This document shows, one piece after another, positions 1-7,938 of a stretch of DNA of 13,566 nucleotides. A model generated the notes under the pieces. The model ran no database searches. It saw only the letters and a program-made list of their open reading frames with translations, and was not told the origin of the DNA. Each line of letters begins with the position of its first letter. Position 1 is the stretch's first letter. The stretch comes from Lachnospiraceae bacterium. GTDB taxonomy: Bacteria > Bacillota > Clostridia > Lachnospirales > Lachnospiraceae. Location of the stretch: the NCBI GenBank assembly GCA_024694785.1, contig JAILJL010000067.1, forward strand, positions 1 through 13,566, in the 5' to 3' direction. A program made the position numbers and the translations under genes.

Positions 1-61
1 TAATAAAATAGAGCAAATGTGATACTTGTTATGAGATGCTACAAAAGAAAAGGAATATATT

Positions 62-2206
62 ATGGACATAATTAAAGCAATAGCAGAAGAATTGAAAATA
101 AGACCGGCGCAGGTTGAAGCGACGGTTAAGCTTATAGATGAAGGAAATACGATTCCTTTTATTGCAAGATACAGAAAGGAAGTTACGGGAGCCCTTAATG
201 ATGAGGTGCTTCGTAATCTTTATGAGAGATTATTATACCTTAGAAACCTTGAAGAGAAGAAGGAACAGGTATTAAATAGCATTGAAGAACAGGGCAAGCT
301 TACGGATGAGCTTCGCGCGGCAATTATTGCTGCAACTACTATGGTTGCGGTAGATGACTTATACCTTCCTTATCGTCCGAAAAGAAGAACAAGAGCTACA
401 ATTGCGAAGGAAAAGGGATTGGAGCCGCTTGCAAATATCATATTATTACAGCGACTTAATACACCTCTTGCAGACGAAGCTGCAAAGTATATTGATGAAT
501 CCAAGGAAGTGAAGGATGCTGAAGATGCAATTAATGGTGCTAAGGATATAATTGCAGAGTCCATATCGGAGAATGCGGATTACAGGAAATATATAAGAGA
601 ATATACGGTAGAACACGGTATGATTACATCCAAGGCCAAAGATGACGCGGAATCAACCGTATATGATATGTATTATGATTTCTCCGAAGCGGTGAAAAAG
701 ATTGCAGGTCATAGAGTACTTGCATTAAATCGCGGTGAAGCGGAGAAAGTTCTTAAGGTGTCGGTACTCGTTGAAGAAGAGCGTCTTACCGATTATCTTA
801 AGAAACAGATAATAGTTAATGAAAAGGCCGAGACGGCAGCAGTTCTTGCAGAGGCAATAGAGGATAGCTACGATAGACTTATTGCGCCGTCTATAGAGCG
901 TGAAGTAAGAAATATGCTTACGGAGAATGCGGAAGACGGAGCAATTAAGGTATTCGGTAAGAACCTGGCCCAGCTTCTTATGCAGCCGCCTATTCAGGGC
1001 AAGGTGACACTTGGATGGGATCCGGCATTCAGAACCGGATGCAAGCTTGCAGTTGTGGATGAGACGGGAAAAGTTCTCGATACTACGGTTATCTTCCCTA
1101 CCGAGCCGCAGAAGAAGGTTGAAGAGTCAAAGAAGATACTGAAAGCTCTTATCAAGAAGTACGGTATAAGCCTTATATCCGTTGGTAACGGCACAGCATC
1201 GCGCGAATCGGAAAAGGTGATTGCAGAGCTTTTACACGAGATTGCGGAACCTGTATCCTACGTAATAGTCAATGAAGCAGGTGCATCCGTGTATTCCGCA
1301 AGTAAGCTTGCAACGGAAGAATTTCCGAATTTCGATGTTGGACAAAGAAGTGCGGCATCAATTGCAAGACGCCTTCAGGATCCACTGGCAGAGCTTGTTA
1401 AGATAGAGCCTAAGGCAATAGGAGTAGGTCAGTATCAGCACGATATGGATCAGAAGAAATTGACTGAAGCTTTGTCAGGTGTGGTCGAAGACTGCGTTAA
1501 CAAGGTCGGTGTGGATCTTAACACGGCATCGGCGTCACTTCTTTCATATATTTCCGGTATTTCTAAGCCGATTGCAAAGAATATAGTTACATATAGAGAA
1601 GAGAATGGTAAGTTTACCAAGCGAAGCGATCTTAAGAAGGTTCCGAAATTAGGACCGAAGGCATTTGAGCAAAGCGCGGGATTCATGAGAATCATGGGCG
1701 GTGCGAATCCTTTGGATGCAACGAGTGTGCACCCGGAGTCTTATGATATTGCCAAGGCCCTTCTTGAGAAGCTCGGAGTCGGTCTTGATGAGCTTGGAAC
1801 AGCGAAGGCGCATGAAGCAACGAGTAAGATCAAGGATTATAAAGCATTATCGGAAGAACTTAATATCGGAGAGTATTCACTTCGTGATATTGTAAAGGAA
1901 CTTGATAAGCCTGCGCGTGATCCTCGTCTTGATATGCCTAAGCCGATTCTTAGGACGGATGTAATGGAATTAACGGATCTTACGCCGGGAATGGTTCTAA
2001 AAGGAACGGTCAGAAATGTTATAGATTTCGGAGCTTTTGTCGATATAGGCGTGCACCAGGACGGACTTGTGCATGTATCCGAGATGTCGGAGCGATACAT
2101 AAAGCATCCGTTAGATGCCGTATCGGTAGGTGATGTCGTAGACGTTAAGGTTATGTCCGTAGATGTGCAGAAGAAGAGAATTCAGCTTACGATGAAAGGA
2201 ATATAA
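62..2206 (+). CDS. tex: Tex, RNA-binding S1-domain transcription accessory protein
   Basis: This 714-residue protein matches the Tex family over its full length. Tex is a cytoplasmic nucleic-acid-binding factor tied to transcription and RNA metabolism. Visible parts are a helical Tex N-terminal region (about 1-190), a YqgF/RNase H-like fold beginning near GWDPAFRTGCKLAVVD (D320), and a helix-hairpin-helix segment from about N487 (LNTASASLL). The characteristic AGFMRIMGG...NPLDATSVHPESYD stretch follows. A C-terminal S1 domain spans about 643-713, with FGAFVDIG at 656-663. The ATG at 62 follows an AAGGA ribosome binding site at 50-54 with 7 nt spacing. Length is at the short end of the usual 715-790. 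The 61 nt upstream contain a weak TGTGATACT extended -10-like string (18-26), too poor to call a promoter without upstream sequence. The next gene starts after a 1-nt gap. Confidence 0.96.
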   Translation: MDIIKAIAEELKIRPAQVEATVKLIDEGNTIPFIARYRKEVTGALNDEVLRNLYERLLYLRNLEEKKEQVLNSIEEQGKLTDELRAAIIAATTMVAVDDLYLPYRPKRRTRATIAKEKGLEPLANIILLQRLNTPLADEAAKYIDESKEVKDAEDAINGAKDIIAESISENADYRKYIREYTVEHGMITSKAKDDAESTVYDMYYDFSEAVKKIAGHRVLALNRGEAEKVLKVSVLVEEERLTDYLKKQIIVNEKAETAAVLAEAIEDSYDRLIAPSIEREVRNMLTENAEDGAIKVFGKNLAQLLMQPPIQGKVTLGWDPAFRTGCKLAVVDETGKVLDTTVIFPTEPQKKVEESKKILKALIKKYGISLISVGNGTASRESEKVIAELLHEIAEPVSYVIVNEAGASVYSASKLATEEFPNFDVGQRSAASIARRLQDPLAELVKIEPKAIGVGQYQHDMDQKKLTEALSGVVEDCVNKVGVDLNTASASLLSYISGISKPIAKNIVTYREENGKFTKRSDLKKVPKLGPKAFEQSAGFMRIMGGANPLDATSVHPESYDIAKALLEKLGVGLDELGTAKAHEATSKIKDYKALSEELNIGEYSLRDIVKELDKPARDPRLDMPKPILRTDVMELTDLTPGMVLKGTVRNVIDFGAFVDIGVHQDGLVHVSEMSERYIKHPLDAVSVGDVVDVKVMSVDVQKKRIQLTMKGI

Positions 2207-2207
2207 G

Positions 2208-2741
2208 ATGTCCGAGAATAAAGAGATAGAATTTGATATTACACTTACGAGAAAAGATTTGTACAGCTTTAATCTGTATCATAATTATCACAGATTCCAG
2301 ACGTATGTCTTTACTTTGCTTGGAATTCTGGTTGTAGGCATTGCAATATATACAGTTAAGACAACGGATCTTCCGACGACTCTTCTTTATGTATGTGCGG
2401 GACTTTTACTTATTTTCTATACGCCGATTAATTTGTATCTTGTGTCCAAGGTGCAGACAAAGCCGCATATGCCGCTTGCGCGAACAATGGCTTATAAGGT
2501 TAACGAAGACGGAATTGATGTTGATTTTAAAGAGCATGAAGAAGGCGACGAGGAAGTGGGTAATACTGCTACCCATCTTAACTTTAACGAGATTATGCGG
2601 GTTAAAGAGACGGGGAAGGCATTTTATGTATATACTTCGCCTAAGGCTGCGACTATATTTCCGAAGAATCAGCTTGGTGAGAAGGCAGCTTTATTAAAGA
2701 GTTATTTTGACGAGAAGGGACCTAAGAAATATGGGTTTTGA
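2208..2741 (+). CDS. YcxB-like membrane protein
   Basis: This 177-residue protein is not assigned a function. The N-terminal ~30 residues are polar. Two hydrophobic segments follow, about 32-50 (YVFTLLGILVVGIAIYTV) and 56-80 (TLLYVCAGLLLIFY), which should form a membrane hairpin. The remaining ~95 residues form a soluble domain ending in a pattern like the YcxB C-terminal domain: LNFNEIMRVKETGKAFYVY followed by IFPKNQL. The resemblance is by pattern only. The ATG lies 1 nt after the tex stop and is served by GAAAGGA at 2194-2200. Its 3' end overlaps tsaE by 11 nt, so translation of the two is probably coupled. Its place between tex and the t6A genes suggests co-transcription, but says little about its role. 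Confidence 0.8.
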   Translation: MSENKEIEFDITLTRKDLYSFNLYHNYHRFQTYVFTLLGILVVGIAIYTVKTTDLPTTLLYVCAGLLLIFYTPINLYLVSKVQTKPHMPLARTMAYKVNEDGIDVDFKEHEEGDEEVGNTATHLNFNEIMRVKETGKAFYVYTSPKAATIFPKNQLGEKAALLKSYFDEKGPKKYGF

Positions 2742-3159
2742 GACATATTCGGAAGAGGAGACATTTCTTCTCGGTAAGGAAATAGGAACAAAAGCTACAG
2801 CCGGTTCGGTATATACGCTTATCGGCGATCTTGGTGTGGGCAAAACGGTATTCACCAAGGGATTCGGCGAAGGACTTGATATTAAGGAGCCTATCAACTC
2901 CCCGACTTTTACGATTATTCAGGTATATGATGAAGGAAGGTTGCCGCTTTATCATTTCGATGTATACAGAATCGGTGATCCTGAGGAAATGGACGAGATA
3001 GGCTTTGAGGAATATGTATATGGTGACGGCGTGTCGCTTATCGAATGGGCTAATCTTATAGAAGATATAATCCCCAAAGCGCATACCGAGATTCTTATAG
3101 AGAAAGATCTTACGAAGGGATTTGATTATCGTAAGATTACCGTCACGGAGGTTATGTAA
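2731..3159 (+). CDS. tsaE: TsaE, tRNA t6A biosynthesis ATPase
   Basis: This 142-residue protein is the P-loop ATPase of the bacterial t6A machinery. It works with TsaB and TsaD to put threonylcarbamoyl on A37 of tRNAs reading ANN codons. The Walker A motif GDLGVGKT is at 32-39, the family SPTF motif at 57-60, HFDVYR at 75-80 and IEW at 104-106. All are hallmark positions of TsaE (YjeE). I chose the ATG at 2731 because it gives the normal family N-terminus (MGFETYSEEET) and has AGAAGGGA upstream (2713-2720). A TTG at 2707 in the same frame would add eight residues without family support. The start lies inside the end of the previous gene, and the stop overlaps the tsaB start by 1 nt. Confidence 0.95.
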   Translation: MGFETYSEEETFLLGKEIGTKATAGSVYTLIGDLGVGKTVFTKGFGEGLDIKEPINSPTFTIIQVYDEGRLPLYHFDVYRIGDPEEMDEIGFEEYVYGDGVSLIEWANLIEDIIPKAHTEILIEKDLTKGFDYRKITVTEVM

Positions 3160-3869
3160 TGAAAATACTTGGAATTGAGAGTTCCGGGTTAACCGCGTCT
3201 ATTGCGGTTATGGATGACGATGTAATAATTGCCGAATATACAACGAATTTTAAGAAGACTCATTCTGAGACATTGCTTCCTATGATAGCGGAGCTTATGG
3301 ATAGGGTCGGCATTGATGTTAATGACATGGATTATATTGCGGTATCGGAAGGACCGGGATCATTTACCGGTCTTAGGATAGGTGCGGCAACGGCAAAGGG
3401 ACTGGGACTTGCAACCGGCAAGGAACTAGTATCTGTTCCGACGGTTAAGGCACTTGCTTATAACTTATATGCAACGAAGGGATTAATATGTCCTATCATG
3501 GATGCCAAGCGCGAGCAGGTGTATACGGGTGTATTCGAATATGAGGGCGATGAACTTAAGACGATTCTTGATACCGATGCGATTGCTATAACGGATTTAA
3601 TCAATAAGCTTAATGAAATCGGCAAAGAAGTCGTATTCCTTGGCGATGGTGTGCCGGTATATAGGGATACAATAGATAATGAGATTAAGTGCGCGCATTC
3701 ATACGCGCCTGCGAATATGTCGTATCAGAGTGCGGCAGCAGTATGTGTGCTTGCGTCAAAGATGATAAAGGAAGGTAAGACGGTTAAGGCTTCCATGATG
3801 AGGCCGGAATACTTAAGATTATCACAGGCAGAGCGCGAGCGTAACGAAAGAATGGGTCAGAATATATGA
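3159..3869 (+). CDS. tsaB: TsaB, tRNA t6A biosynthesis dimerisation subunit
   Basis: This 236-residue protein is TsaB (YeaZ), the inactive ASKHA-fold partner that dimerises with TsaD and recruits TsaE in t6A37 synthesis. It starts with MKILGIESS and carries the family motif GPGSFTGLRIG at 65-75. The MDAKREQVY segment and the C-terminal RPEYLRLSQAERER tail, both typical of clostridial TsaB, are also present. The start codon overlaps the tsaE stop by 1 nt, with CACGGAGG at 3145-3152 as ribosome binding site. The stop overlaps rimI in an ATGA arrangement. The tsaE-tsaB-rimI order is the classic arrangement in Bacillota. Confidence 0.96.
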   Translation: MKILGIESSGLTASIAVMDDDVIIAEYTTNFKKTHSETLLPMIAELMDRVGIDVNDMDYIAVSEGPGSFTGLRIGAATAKGLGLATGKELVSVPTVKALAYNLYATKGLICPIMDAKREQVYTGVFEYEGDELKTILDTDAIAITDLINKLNEIGKEVVFLGDGVPVYRDTIDNEIKCAHSYAPANMSYQSAAAVCVLASKMIKEGKTVKASMMRPEYLRLSQAERERNERMGQNI

Positions 3870-4300
3870 TTCGAAGGATGAGTAAGGACGACCTTGAAGT
3901 CGTATCCGAAATTGAAAAGATGTGTTTTACCATGCCATGGAGTCGAGATGGATTTGAAGCAGCATTGGCAATGCCCGGTAATGTCTTCATAGTCTATGAG
4001 AAGAATGGTGTGATTCTGGGGTATTGCGGCTATTATGGAGTGCTTGATGAGGCGGAGATAACAAACGTCGCCGTACACCCTGATATGCGTAACCGCGGTA
4101 TAGGACGCGATATGGTCAGTGCGCTTTTATCCAAAGCAAATAAGGCAGGTATTAAGCGGGTATTGTTGGAAGTTAGAGAATCCAACGATCCTGCGATTCA
4201 CTTATATGAAGAGCTTGGATTCAAAAAGCTCGGAATACGTAAGGATTTCTACGAGCAGCCTCGTGAGAATGCTTATATAATGGAGATGTACTTAGATTAA
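3866..4300 (+). CDS. rimI: RimI, ribosomal protein S18 alanine N-acetyltransferase
   Basis: This 144-residue GNAT-fold acetyltransferase probably acetylates the N-terminal alanine of ribosomal protein S18. The acetyl-CoA pyrophosphate loop is RNRGIG (75-80), following the usual ITNVAVHPDMR strand. The C-terminal half has LEVRESNDPAIHLYEELGF, a RimI signature, and ends with RKDFYEQPRENAYIMEM, which holds the region of the proposed catalytic tyrosine. The protein is near the normal family length. Its ATG overlaps the tsaB stop as ATGA, so it relies on coupled translation. RimI is routinely encoded with the tsa genes. GNAT substrate assignment rests on this context and on family similarity. Confidence 0.92.
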   Translation: MIRRMSKDDLEVVSEIEKMCFTMPWSRDGFEAALAMPGNVFIVYEKNGVILGYCGYYGVLDEAEITNVAVHPDMRNRGIGRDMVSALLSKANKAGIKRVLLEVRESNDPAIHLYEELGFKKLGIRKDFYEQPRENAYIMEMYLD

Positions 4301-4310
4301 GAGGTAATAT

Positions 4311-5222
4311 ATGTTAGATGTTTGTTTACTTGGTACGGCGGGTATGATGCCGCTCCCAAACAGGAAATTGACTTCATGTATCTTTCGGTATAACGGAAGT
4401 CAGATCCTTATTGACTGCGGCGAGGGTACACAGGTTGCGCTTAAAAAGCAGAGTATCTCACCAAAGCCTATAGATGTGATATTGTTTACGCATTATCATG
4501 CGGACCATATAAGCGGTTTGCCGGGACTTTTGCTTACCATGGGTAATGCGGGAAGAACCGAAGAGGTTACCATGGTAGGACCTAGGAGGCTTAAGGAAGT
4601 TGTTGAAGCACTTAGGATTATAGCGCCGGAATTGCCGTTTTCGATTAAGTATATTGAGCTTACGGAAGAGGTTGAAGAGCTTAACTTATACGGATATAGA
4701 ATCAATGCTTTTAAATGCGTCCACAGAACGGACTGCTACGGATATACGCTTTCGATAGACAGAGGCGGCAAGTTCGATCCCGAGCGTGCCAGGGCACAGG
4801 AAATACCGCTTAAATTCTGGAAAGTTCTGCAAAAAGGCGATACGGTAACGGAAGATGGTAAGACCTATACGCCTGATATGGTACTTGGCGGAGCGAGAAA
4901 GGGAATTAAGGTTACTTATTGTACGGATTCAAGACCGACCAGACTTATAACAAAGATGACCACAGATTCGGATCTTGCGATTCTTGAAGGAATGTATTGC
5001 GATCCTTCGATGCAGGAAAAGGCAGAAGGATTTAAGCATATGACATTTTATGAATCCGCGAAGATTGCGGCTGATGCCAATGTAAAGGAATTATGGTTTA
5101 CGCATTATAGTCCGTCGCTTGTACATGCGGAAGAGTATATGCCGAAGGTTAAGGCTATATTTGAGAATTCGGTATTATCAAGAGATGGTCAGAGTGTAAC
5201 GCTTAATTTCGAAGAGGATTAG
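4311..5222 (+). CDS. rnz: Ribonuclease Z, tRNA 3' processing endonuclease
   Basis: This 303-residue metallo-beta-lactamase-fold enzyme is RNase Z, which cuts tRNA precursors after the discriminator base when CCA is not encoded. Every zinc ligand can be placed: H61, H63, D65 and H66 in THYHADH, H138 in KCVHRTDCYGY, D206 in TYCTDSRP and H265 in WFTHYSPS. The CGEGTQ and SGLPGLLLTMG motifs are intact. The usual GDTRP is TDSRP here, and the exosite region (EIPLKFWKVLQKGD) differs from the Bacillus form; I regard both as lineage variants. The start follows rimI by 10 nt with AGAGG at 4301-4305. Both tRNA genes downstream lack CCA, consistent with a need for this enzyme. Confidence 0.95.
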   Translation: MLDVCLLGTAGMMPLPNRKLTSCIFRYNGSQILIDCGEGTQVALKKQSISPKPIDVILFTHYHADHISGLPGLLLTMGNAGRTEEVTMVGPRRLKEVVEALRIIAPELPFSIKYIELTEEVEELNLYGYRINAFKCVHRTDCYGYTLSIDRGGKFDPERARAQEIPLKFWKVLQKGDTVTEDGKTYTPDMVLGGARKGIKVTYCTDSRPTRLITKMTTDSDLAILEGMYCDPSMQEKAEGFKHMTFYESAKIAADANVKELWFTHYSPSLVHAEEYMPKVKAIFENSVLSRDGQSVTLNFEED

Positions 5223-5232
5223 GAGGTTTGTT

Positions 5233-5820
5233 ATGAACGTTAAGAGAATAGTTAAGATTGCTGTAATTACAATAATTTGCGCAGGTCTTATACTGGGATA
5301 CTATTACTATCTTACACATAGGGGCGGTAACGGTGCTCAGAATCAGGATGATAACAGAACCGCAATAGAGAAGTGCCTGGACCGTGATCTCGAATATGAT
5401 TATCCAAGTACGCCTCGTGAGGTTGTAAAGTACTTTAACGAGATACTTACCTGCTATTACAATGAAGATCCCGGCGAGGACCAGATTACCAAGCTTGCGG
5501 ATCAGCAGTTTAAGCTTCTCGATAAGGAATTGCAGGATAATAATCCGTCAATGCAGTACTACCAGGGCATCAAGAATGATATCAAAAGCTATAGAGCCGC
5601 AGAGCGCAAGCTTGTGTCCGCGGTTATCTGCAGTAGTGATGAAGTAATATATAAGAATGTGGATGATAAGGGTGAATGTGCCTTTGTGACATGCACTTAC
5701 CTTCTGCGCGATAGGAATGGTGCTACGCCGGTTAATCAGCAGTATGTATTGAGAAAAGACGAGAATGATCATTGGCGTATCTTAGTATATTATGTAACCG
5801 AGAATAAGAAGGAAGATTAG
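5233..5820 (+). CDS. Membrane-anchored hypothetical protein, possibly DUF6715-type
   Basis: I do not recognise a characterised function in this 195-residue protein. A short basic N-terminus (MNVKRIVK) precedes one hydrophobic helix at about 9-27, with no signal peptidase II lipobox. It is therefore probably a single-pass protein with a ~165-residue outer domain. That domain is acidic and polar, with a helical middle (about 60-130) and a strand-rich end finishing in HWRILVYYV. Cysteines are at 16, 48, 74, 133, 149 and 154. It resembles small Lachnospiraceae proteins I associate with DUF6715, but that label is from memory and uncertain. The ribosome binding site AGGAGG (5221-5226) overlaps the rnz stop, and tsaD starts 2 nt after its stop, so it is firmly within the operon. 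Confidence 0.8.
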   Translation: MNVKRIVKIAVITIICAGLILGYYYYLTHRGGNGAQNQDDNRTAIEKCLDRDLEYDYPSTPREVVKYFNEILTCYYNEDPGEDQITKLADQQFKLLDKELQDNNPSMQYYQGIKNDIKSYRAAERKLVSAVICSSDEVIYKNVDDKGECAFVTCTYLLRDRNGATPVNQQYVLRKDENDHWRILVYYVTENKKED

Positions 5821-5822
5821 TA

Positions 5823-6845
5823 ATGGACAAAGATGTAGTTATTCTTGCGATTGAATCCTCGTGTGACGAGACTGCCGCTGCAGTCGTAAAAAACGGACGC
5901 GAGGTATTAAGTAATATCATTTCATCGCAGATAGATTTGCATACATTATACGGCGGAGTCGTGCCGGAGATAGCATCAAGAAAGCATATAGAGCGTGTAA
6001 ATCAGGTTATTGAGGAAGCTTTGACTACGGCAGGAATGACGCTTTCCGATATGGATGCGATTGCGGTAACTTACGGACCGGGACTTGTGGGTGCCCTTCT
6101 TGTAGGCGTATCTGCAGCAAAAGCTATTGCGTATGCTGCCAAGAAGCCGCTTATTGCCGTTCATCATATCGAGGGTCATATAAGCGCCAATTATATAGAG
6201 AATAAGGAATTAGAGCCGCCTTTTATGTGTCTTGTAATATCAGGCGGACATACGCACCTTGTGAATGTTGCAGATTACGGTAAGTACGAGATTCTTGGCA
6301 AGACCAGAGATGATGCTGCGGGAGAAGCTTTTGACAAGGTAGCTCGTGCTATAGGTCTTGGATACCCGGGAGGCCCGAAGATTGAGAAAAAAGCACATGA
6401 AGGAAATCCTGATGCAATCAAGTTTCCGCGTGCGGTTGTTGCCGATGGCCCGTATGATTTCTCATTCAGCGGTTTAAAGTCTGCAGTGCTTAATTATATC
6501 AATGGCTGCAAGATGAAAGACGAAGAATATAATGAGGCTGATATTGCGGCATCTTTCCAACAGGCGGTAAGCGATGTGCTTGTGGAACATGGCATGAGAG
6601 CGGCAAAGACCGAGAATGTGAAGAAGTTTGCGATTGCAGGCGGAGTTGCAAGTAACGGTACGTTGCGAGAGGCATTCCGCAAGGCTTGCGAGGAGAATGG
6701 TTTTACATTCTATCATCCGTCGCCGATTCTTTGTACGGATAATGCGGCAATGATAGGAGCTGCGGCATATTACGAATATAAGGCAGGTAATTTCGCGGAT
6801 TGGTCGCTTAATGCGGTGCCGAATCTTAAACTCGGTGAGCGATAG
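5823..6845 (+). CDS. tsaD: TsaD, tRNA N6-adenosine threonylcarbamoyltransferase
   Basis: This 340-residue protein is TsaD (formerly Gcp/YgjD), the catalytic subunit that transfers the threonylcarbamoyl group from TC-AMP to A37 of ANN-decoding tRNAs. The metal ligands are H115 and H119 in HIEGH and D306 in CTDNAAMIG. Other hallmark stretches are [52 protein letters not shown] and the IAGGVASN loop. Length is normal for the family. The ribosome binding site AAGGA is at 5809-5813. In the classic order tsaD follows rimI directly. Here rnz and an unknown gene sit between them, within the same gene run. Confidence 0.97.
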   Translation: MDKDVVILAIESSCDETAAAVVKNGREVLSNIISSQIDLHTLYGGVVPEIASRKHIERVNQVIEEALTTAGMTLSDMDAIAVTYGPGLVGALLVGVSAAKAIAYAAKKPLIAVHHIEGHISANYIENKELEPPFMCLVISGGHTHLVNVADYGKYEILGKTRDDAAGEAFDKVARAIGLGYPGGPKIEKKAHEGNPDAIKFPRAVVADGPYDFSFSGLKSAVLNYINGCKMKDEEYNEADIAASFQQAVSDVLVEHGMRAAKTENVKKFAIAGGVASNGTLREAFRKACEENGFTFYHPSPILCTDNAAMIGAAAYYEYKAGNFADWSLNAVPNLKLGER

Positions 6846-6853
6846 GAGAGAAT

Positions 6854-7555
6854 ATGGATAATAAAGTTACGGCAATAATAGTTGCTGCGGGTTCCGGCAA
6901 AAGAATGAATTCCGATACGAAAAAGCAGTTTATGGAGATTAACGATAAGCCGCTTTTGTACTATTCGGTCAGAGCTTTTGAAGAAAGCGAAGTTGATGAT
7001 ATAGTGCTTGTCGTACCGGAAGAAGATATTGATTATGTTAAAAGCGAGATAGTAGAAAAGTACGGCTTTAACAAGGTTAAGGCGGTTACTCCCGGAGGAA
7101 TTACAAGAACGAAGTCTGTTGAGCACGGGCTTTTACTTGCACTTGATGCGGAGCGTGTACTTATCCATGATGGAGCGAGACCGCTTATAAGTTACATTCT
7201 AATCAATAGAGTTATAGAAGAGATTAAGCACGAAAGAGCAGTACTCGTGGCTGTGCCTGCAAAAGAGACAATATACTCTACGGAAGACGGAATGGTATCC
7301 GCATCGCTTCGCCGCGATAGATTGTATATTGCACAGACACCGCAGGCATTTGATACTTCGTTAATTAAGGAAGCCTATAATCTGGCCGAGAAAAGTGCGG
7401 TTAAGGGGCCTGCAACTGATGATGTGACTTTTGTATATAATTATCTCGGAGTTAAGGCGAAAGTTATAGAGGGTGATTACAAGAACATCAAGGTGACCAC
7501 GCCTGAGGATATAGAGGTTGCCAAGGCTTTGCTTACCGAGTACGAAAGCAATTAA
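6854..7555 (+). CDS. ispD: IspD, 2-C-methyl-D-erythritol 4-phosphate cytidylyltransferase
   Basis: This 233-residue protein is IspD, which joins CTP and MEP to make CDP-ME, the third step of the MEP isoprenoid pathway. The nucleotide-binding loop AAGSGKRM is at 11-18, with R17 and K24 (TKKQF) matching E. coli R20 and K27. R156 in RRDRLYIAQTPQAFD matches catalytic R157, and K213 in NIKVTTPEDI matches K213. The IHDGARPL and VPAKETIY motifs are present. The ribosome binding site AGGAGA overlaps the tsaD stop, and the gap is 8 nt, so it is the last gene of the run. A ribitol-phosphate cytidylyltransferase (TarI/IspD2-like) is the main alternative. No teichoic acid genes are nearby, so IspD is preferred. 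Confidence 0.92.
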   Translation: MDNKVTAIIVAAGSGKRMNSDTKKQFMEINDKPLLYYSVRAFEESEVDDIVLVVPEEDIDYVKSEIVEKYGFNKVKAVTPGGITRTKSVEHGLLLALDAERVLIHDGARPLISYILINRVIEEIKHERAVLVAVPAKETIYSTEDGMVSASLRRDRLYIAQTPQAFDTSLIKEAYNLAEKSAVKGPATDDVTFVYNYLGVKAKVIEGDYKNIKVTTPEDIEVAKALLTEYESN

Positions 7556-7631
7556 TAACAATTAGGCATCGGATAATCAAAAAGTAAAAATATCGATGTA
7601 TTGAGGGTAATTGAGAGAGATTAGTGCCGGA

Positions 7632-7668
7632 AATTGTATTAAAAAAACATACAATTAGAAGATTTTTT
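7632..7668 (+). terminator. Weak candidate terminator after ispD
   Basis: An 8-bp A/T-rich stem (AATTGTAT at 7632-7639, ATACAATT at 7649-7656) encloses an A-rich loop. It is followed after 6 nt by six T residues (7663-7668). The stem is weak and the T-run is displaced, so it could be a poor terminator or chance in an A/T-rich gap. No better terminator is visible between ispD and the tRNA promoter. A second weak dyad (CATCG with bulge then ATA at 7567-7575, TATCGATG at 7591-7598) has no T-run. Confidence 0.3.
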
Positions 7669-7670
7669 AG

Positions 7671-7699
7671 TTGACACGATTAACAGCAAATGATAGAAT
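7671..7699 (+). promoter_or_regulatory. Sigma-A promoter of the tRNA-Ser pair
   Basis: A perfect -35 box TTGACA (7671-7676) is separated by 17 bp from a -10 box TAGAAT (7694-7699, five of six consensus bases). Transcription should begin near 7706, about 20 nt before the first tRNA. A small hairpin (CGTCA at 7708-7712, TGACG at 7717-7721) lies in the resulting 5' leader, which RNase P would remove. This is the strongest promoter in the window, as expected for stable RNA. Confidence 0.88.
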
Positions 7700-7725
7700 A
7701 GATGTTGCGTCAAGCGTGACGTTAT

Positions 7726-7811
7726 GGAGAGGTGTCCGAGTGGTTTAAGGAGCTGGTCTTGAAAACCAGTGATCCCGCAAGGGACCGCGGGTTCGAATCC
7801 CGCCCTCTCCG
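7726..7811 (+). tRNA. tRNA-Ser(UGA)
   Basis: This is a class II tRNA of 86 nt. The acceptor stem is GGAGAGG (7726-7732) with CCTCTCC (7804-7810), and the discriminator is G7811. The anticodon stem is CTGGT/ACCAG and the 7-nt loop CTTGAAA puts the anticodon TGA at 7760-7762, reading UCA serine codons. The long variable arm (TCCC GCAA GGGA) and the G discriminator are serine identity features. The T arm is GCGGG TTCGAAT CCCGC. CCA is not encoded, since GCTTTT follows, so RNase Z and CCA-adding enzyme are needed. The A36-A37-A38 sequence fits i6A modification rather than t6A. Confidence 0.97.
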
Positions 7812-7856
7812 CTTTTCAATTTAATATGCTTTTTATGTAGGGCAAGGTAATTGAAG

Positions 7857-7896
7857 ATTCGCTATGTAAATCGTACTCCGTACGATAGAGGCGAAT
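7857..7896 (+). other. Two-stage hairpin in the tRNA spacer
   Basis: An inner perfect 7-bp stem ATCGTAC (7870-7876) / GTACGAT (7880-7886) closes a TCC triloop. An outer 6-bp stem ATTCGC (7857-7862) / GCGAAT (7891-7896) stacks around it across an internal loop. No T-run follows, so this is not an intrinsic terminator. It could be an RNA-processing or stability element between the two tRNAs, or one copy of a dispersed palindromic repeat. The structure is seen directly, but the role is unknown. Confidence 0.6.
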
Positions 7897-7901
7897 GCTA
7901 G

Positions 7902-7934
7902 ATAAGCAAATCTCACTTCGTGAGCTTTACTTAT
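7902..7934 (+). other. Imperfect hairpin just before tRNA-Ser(GGA)
   Basis: CTCAC (7912-7916) and GTGAG (7920-7924) close a TTC triloop. Pairing extends outward to 7902-7934 with two mismatches (T7911/C7925 and C7907/A7929). The hairpin ends 4 nt before the tRNA. I see no usable promoter in the spacer, so this tRNA is probably co-transcribed with the one upstream, which would place the hairpin in the precursor RNA. Its loop design resembles that of the preceding hairpin, suggesting related elements. Confidence 0.55.
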
Positions 7935-7938
7935 ATGT

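Noticed and set aside
7556..7938. A purine or other riboswitch in the non-coding region before guaD
   Set aside because: I searched by eye for the conserved loops of purine riboswitches and for T-box features and saw none. The structures present are tRNAs and simple hairpins.
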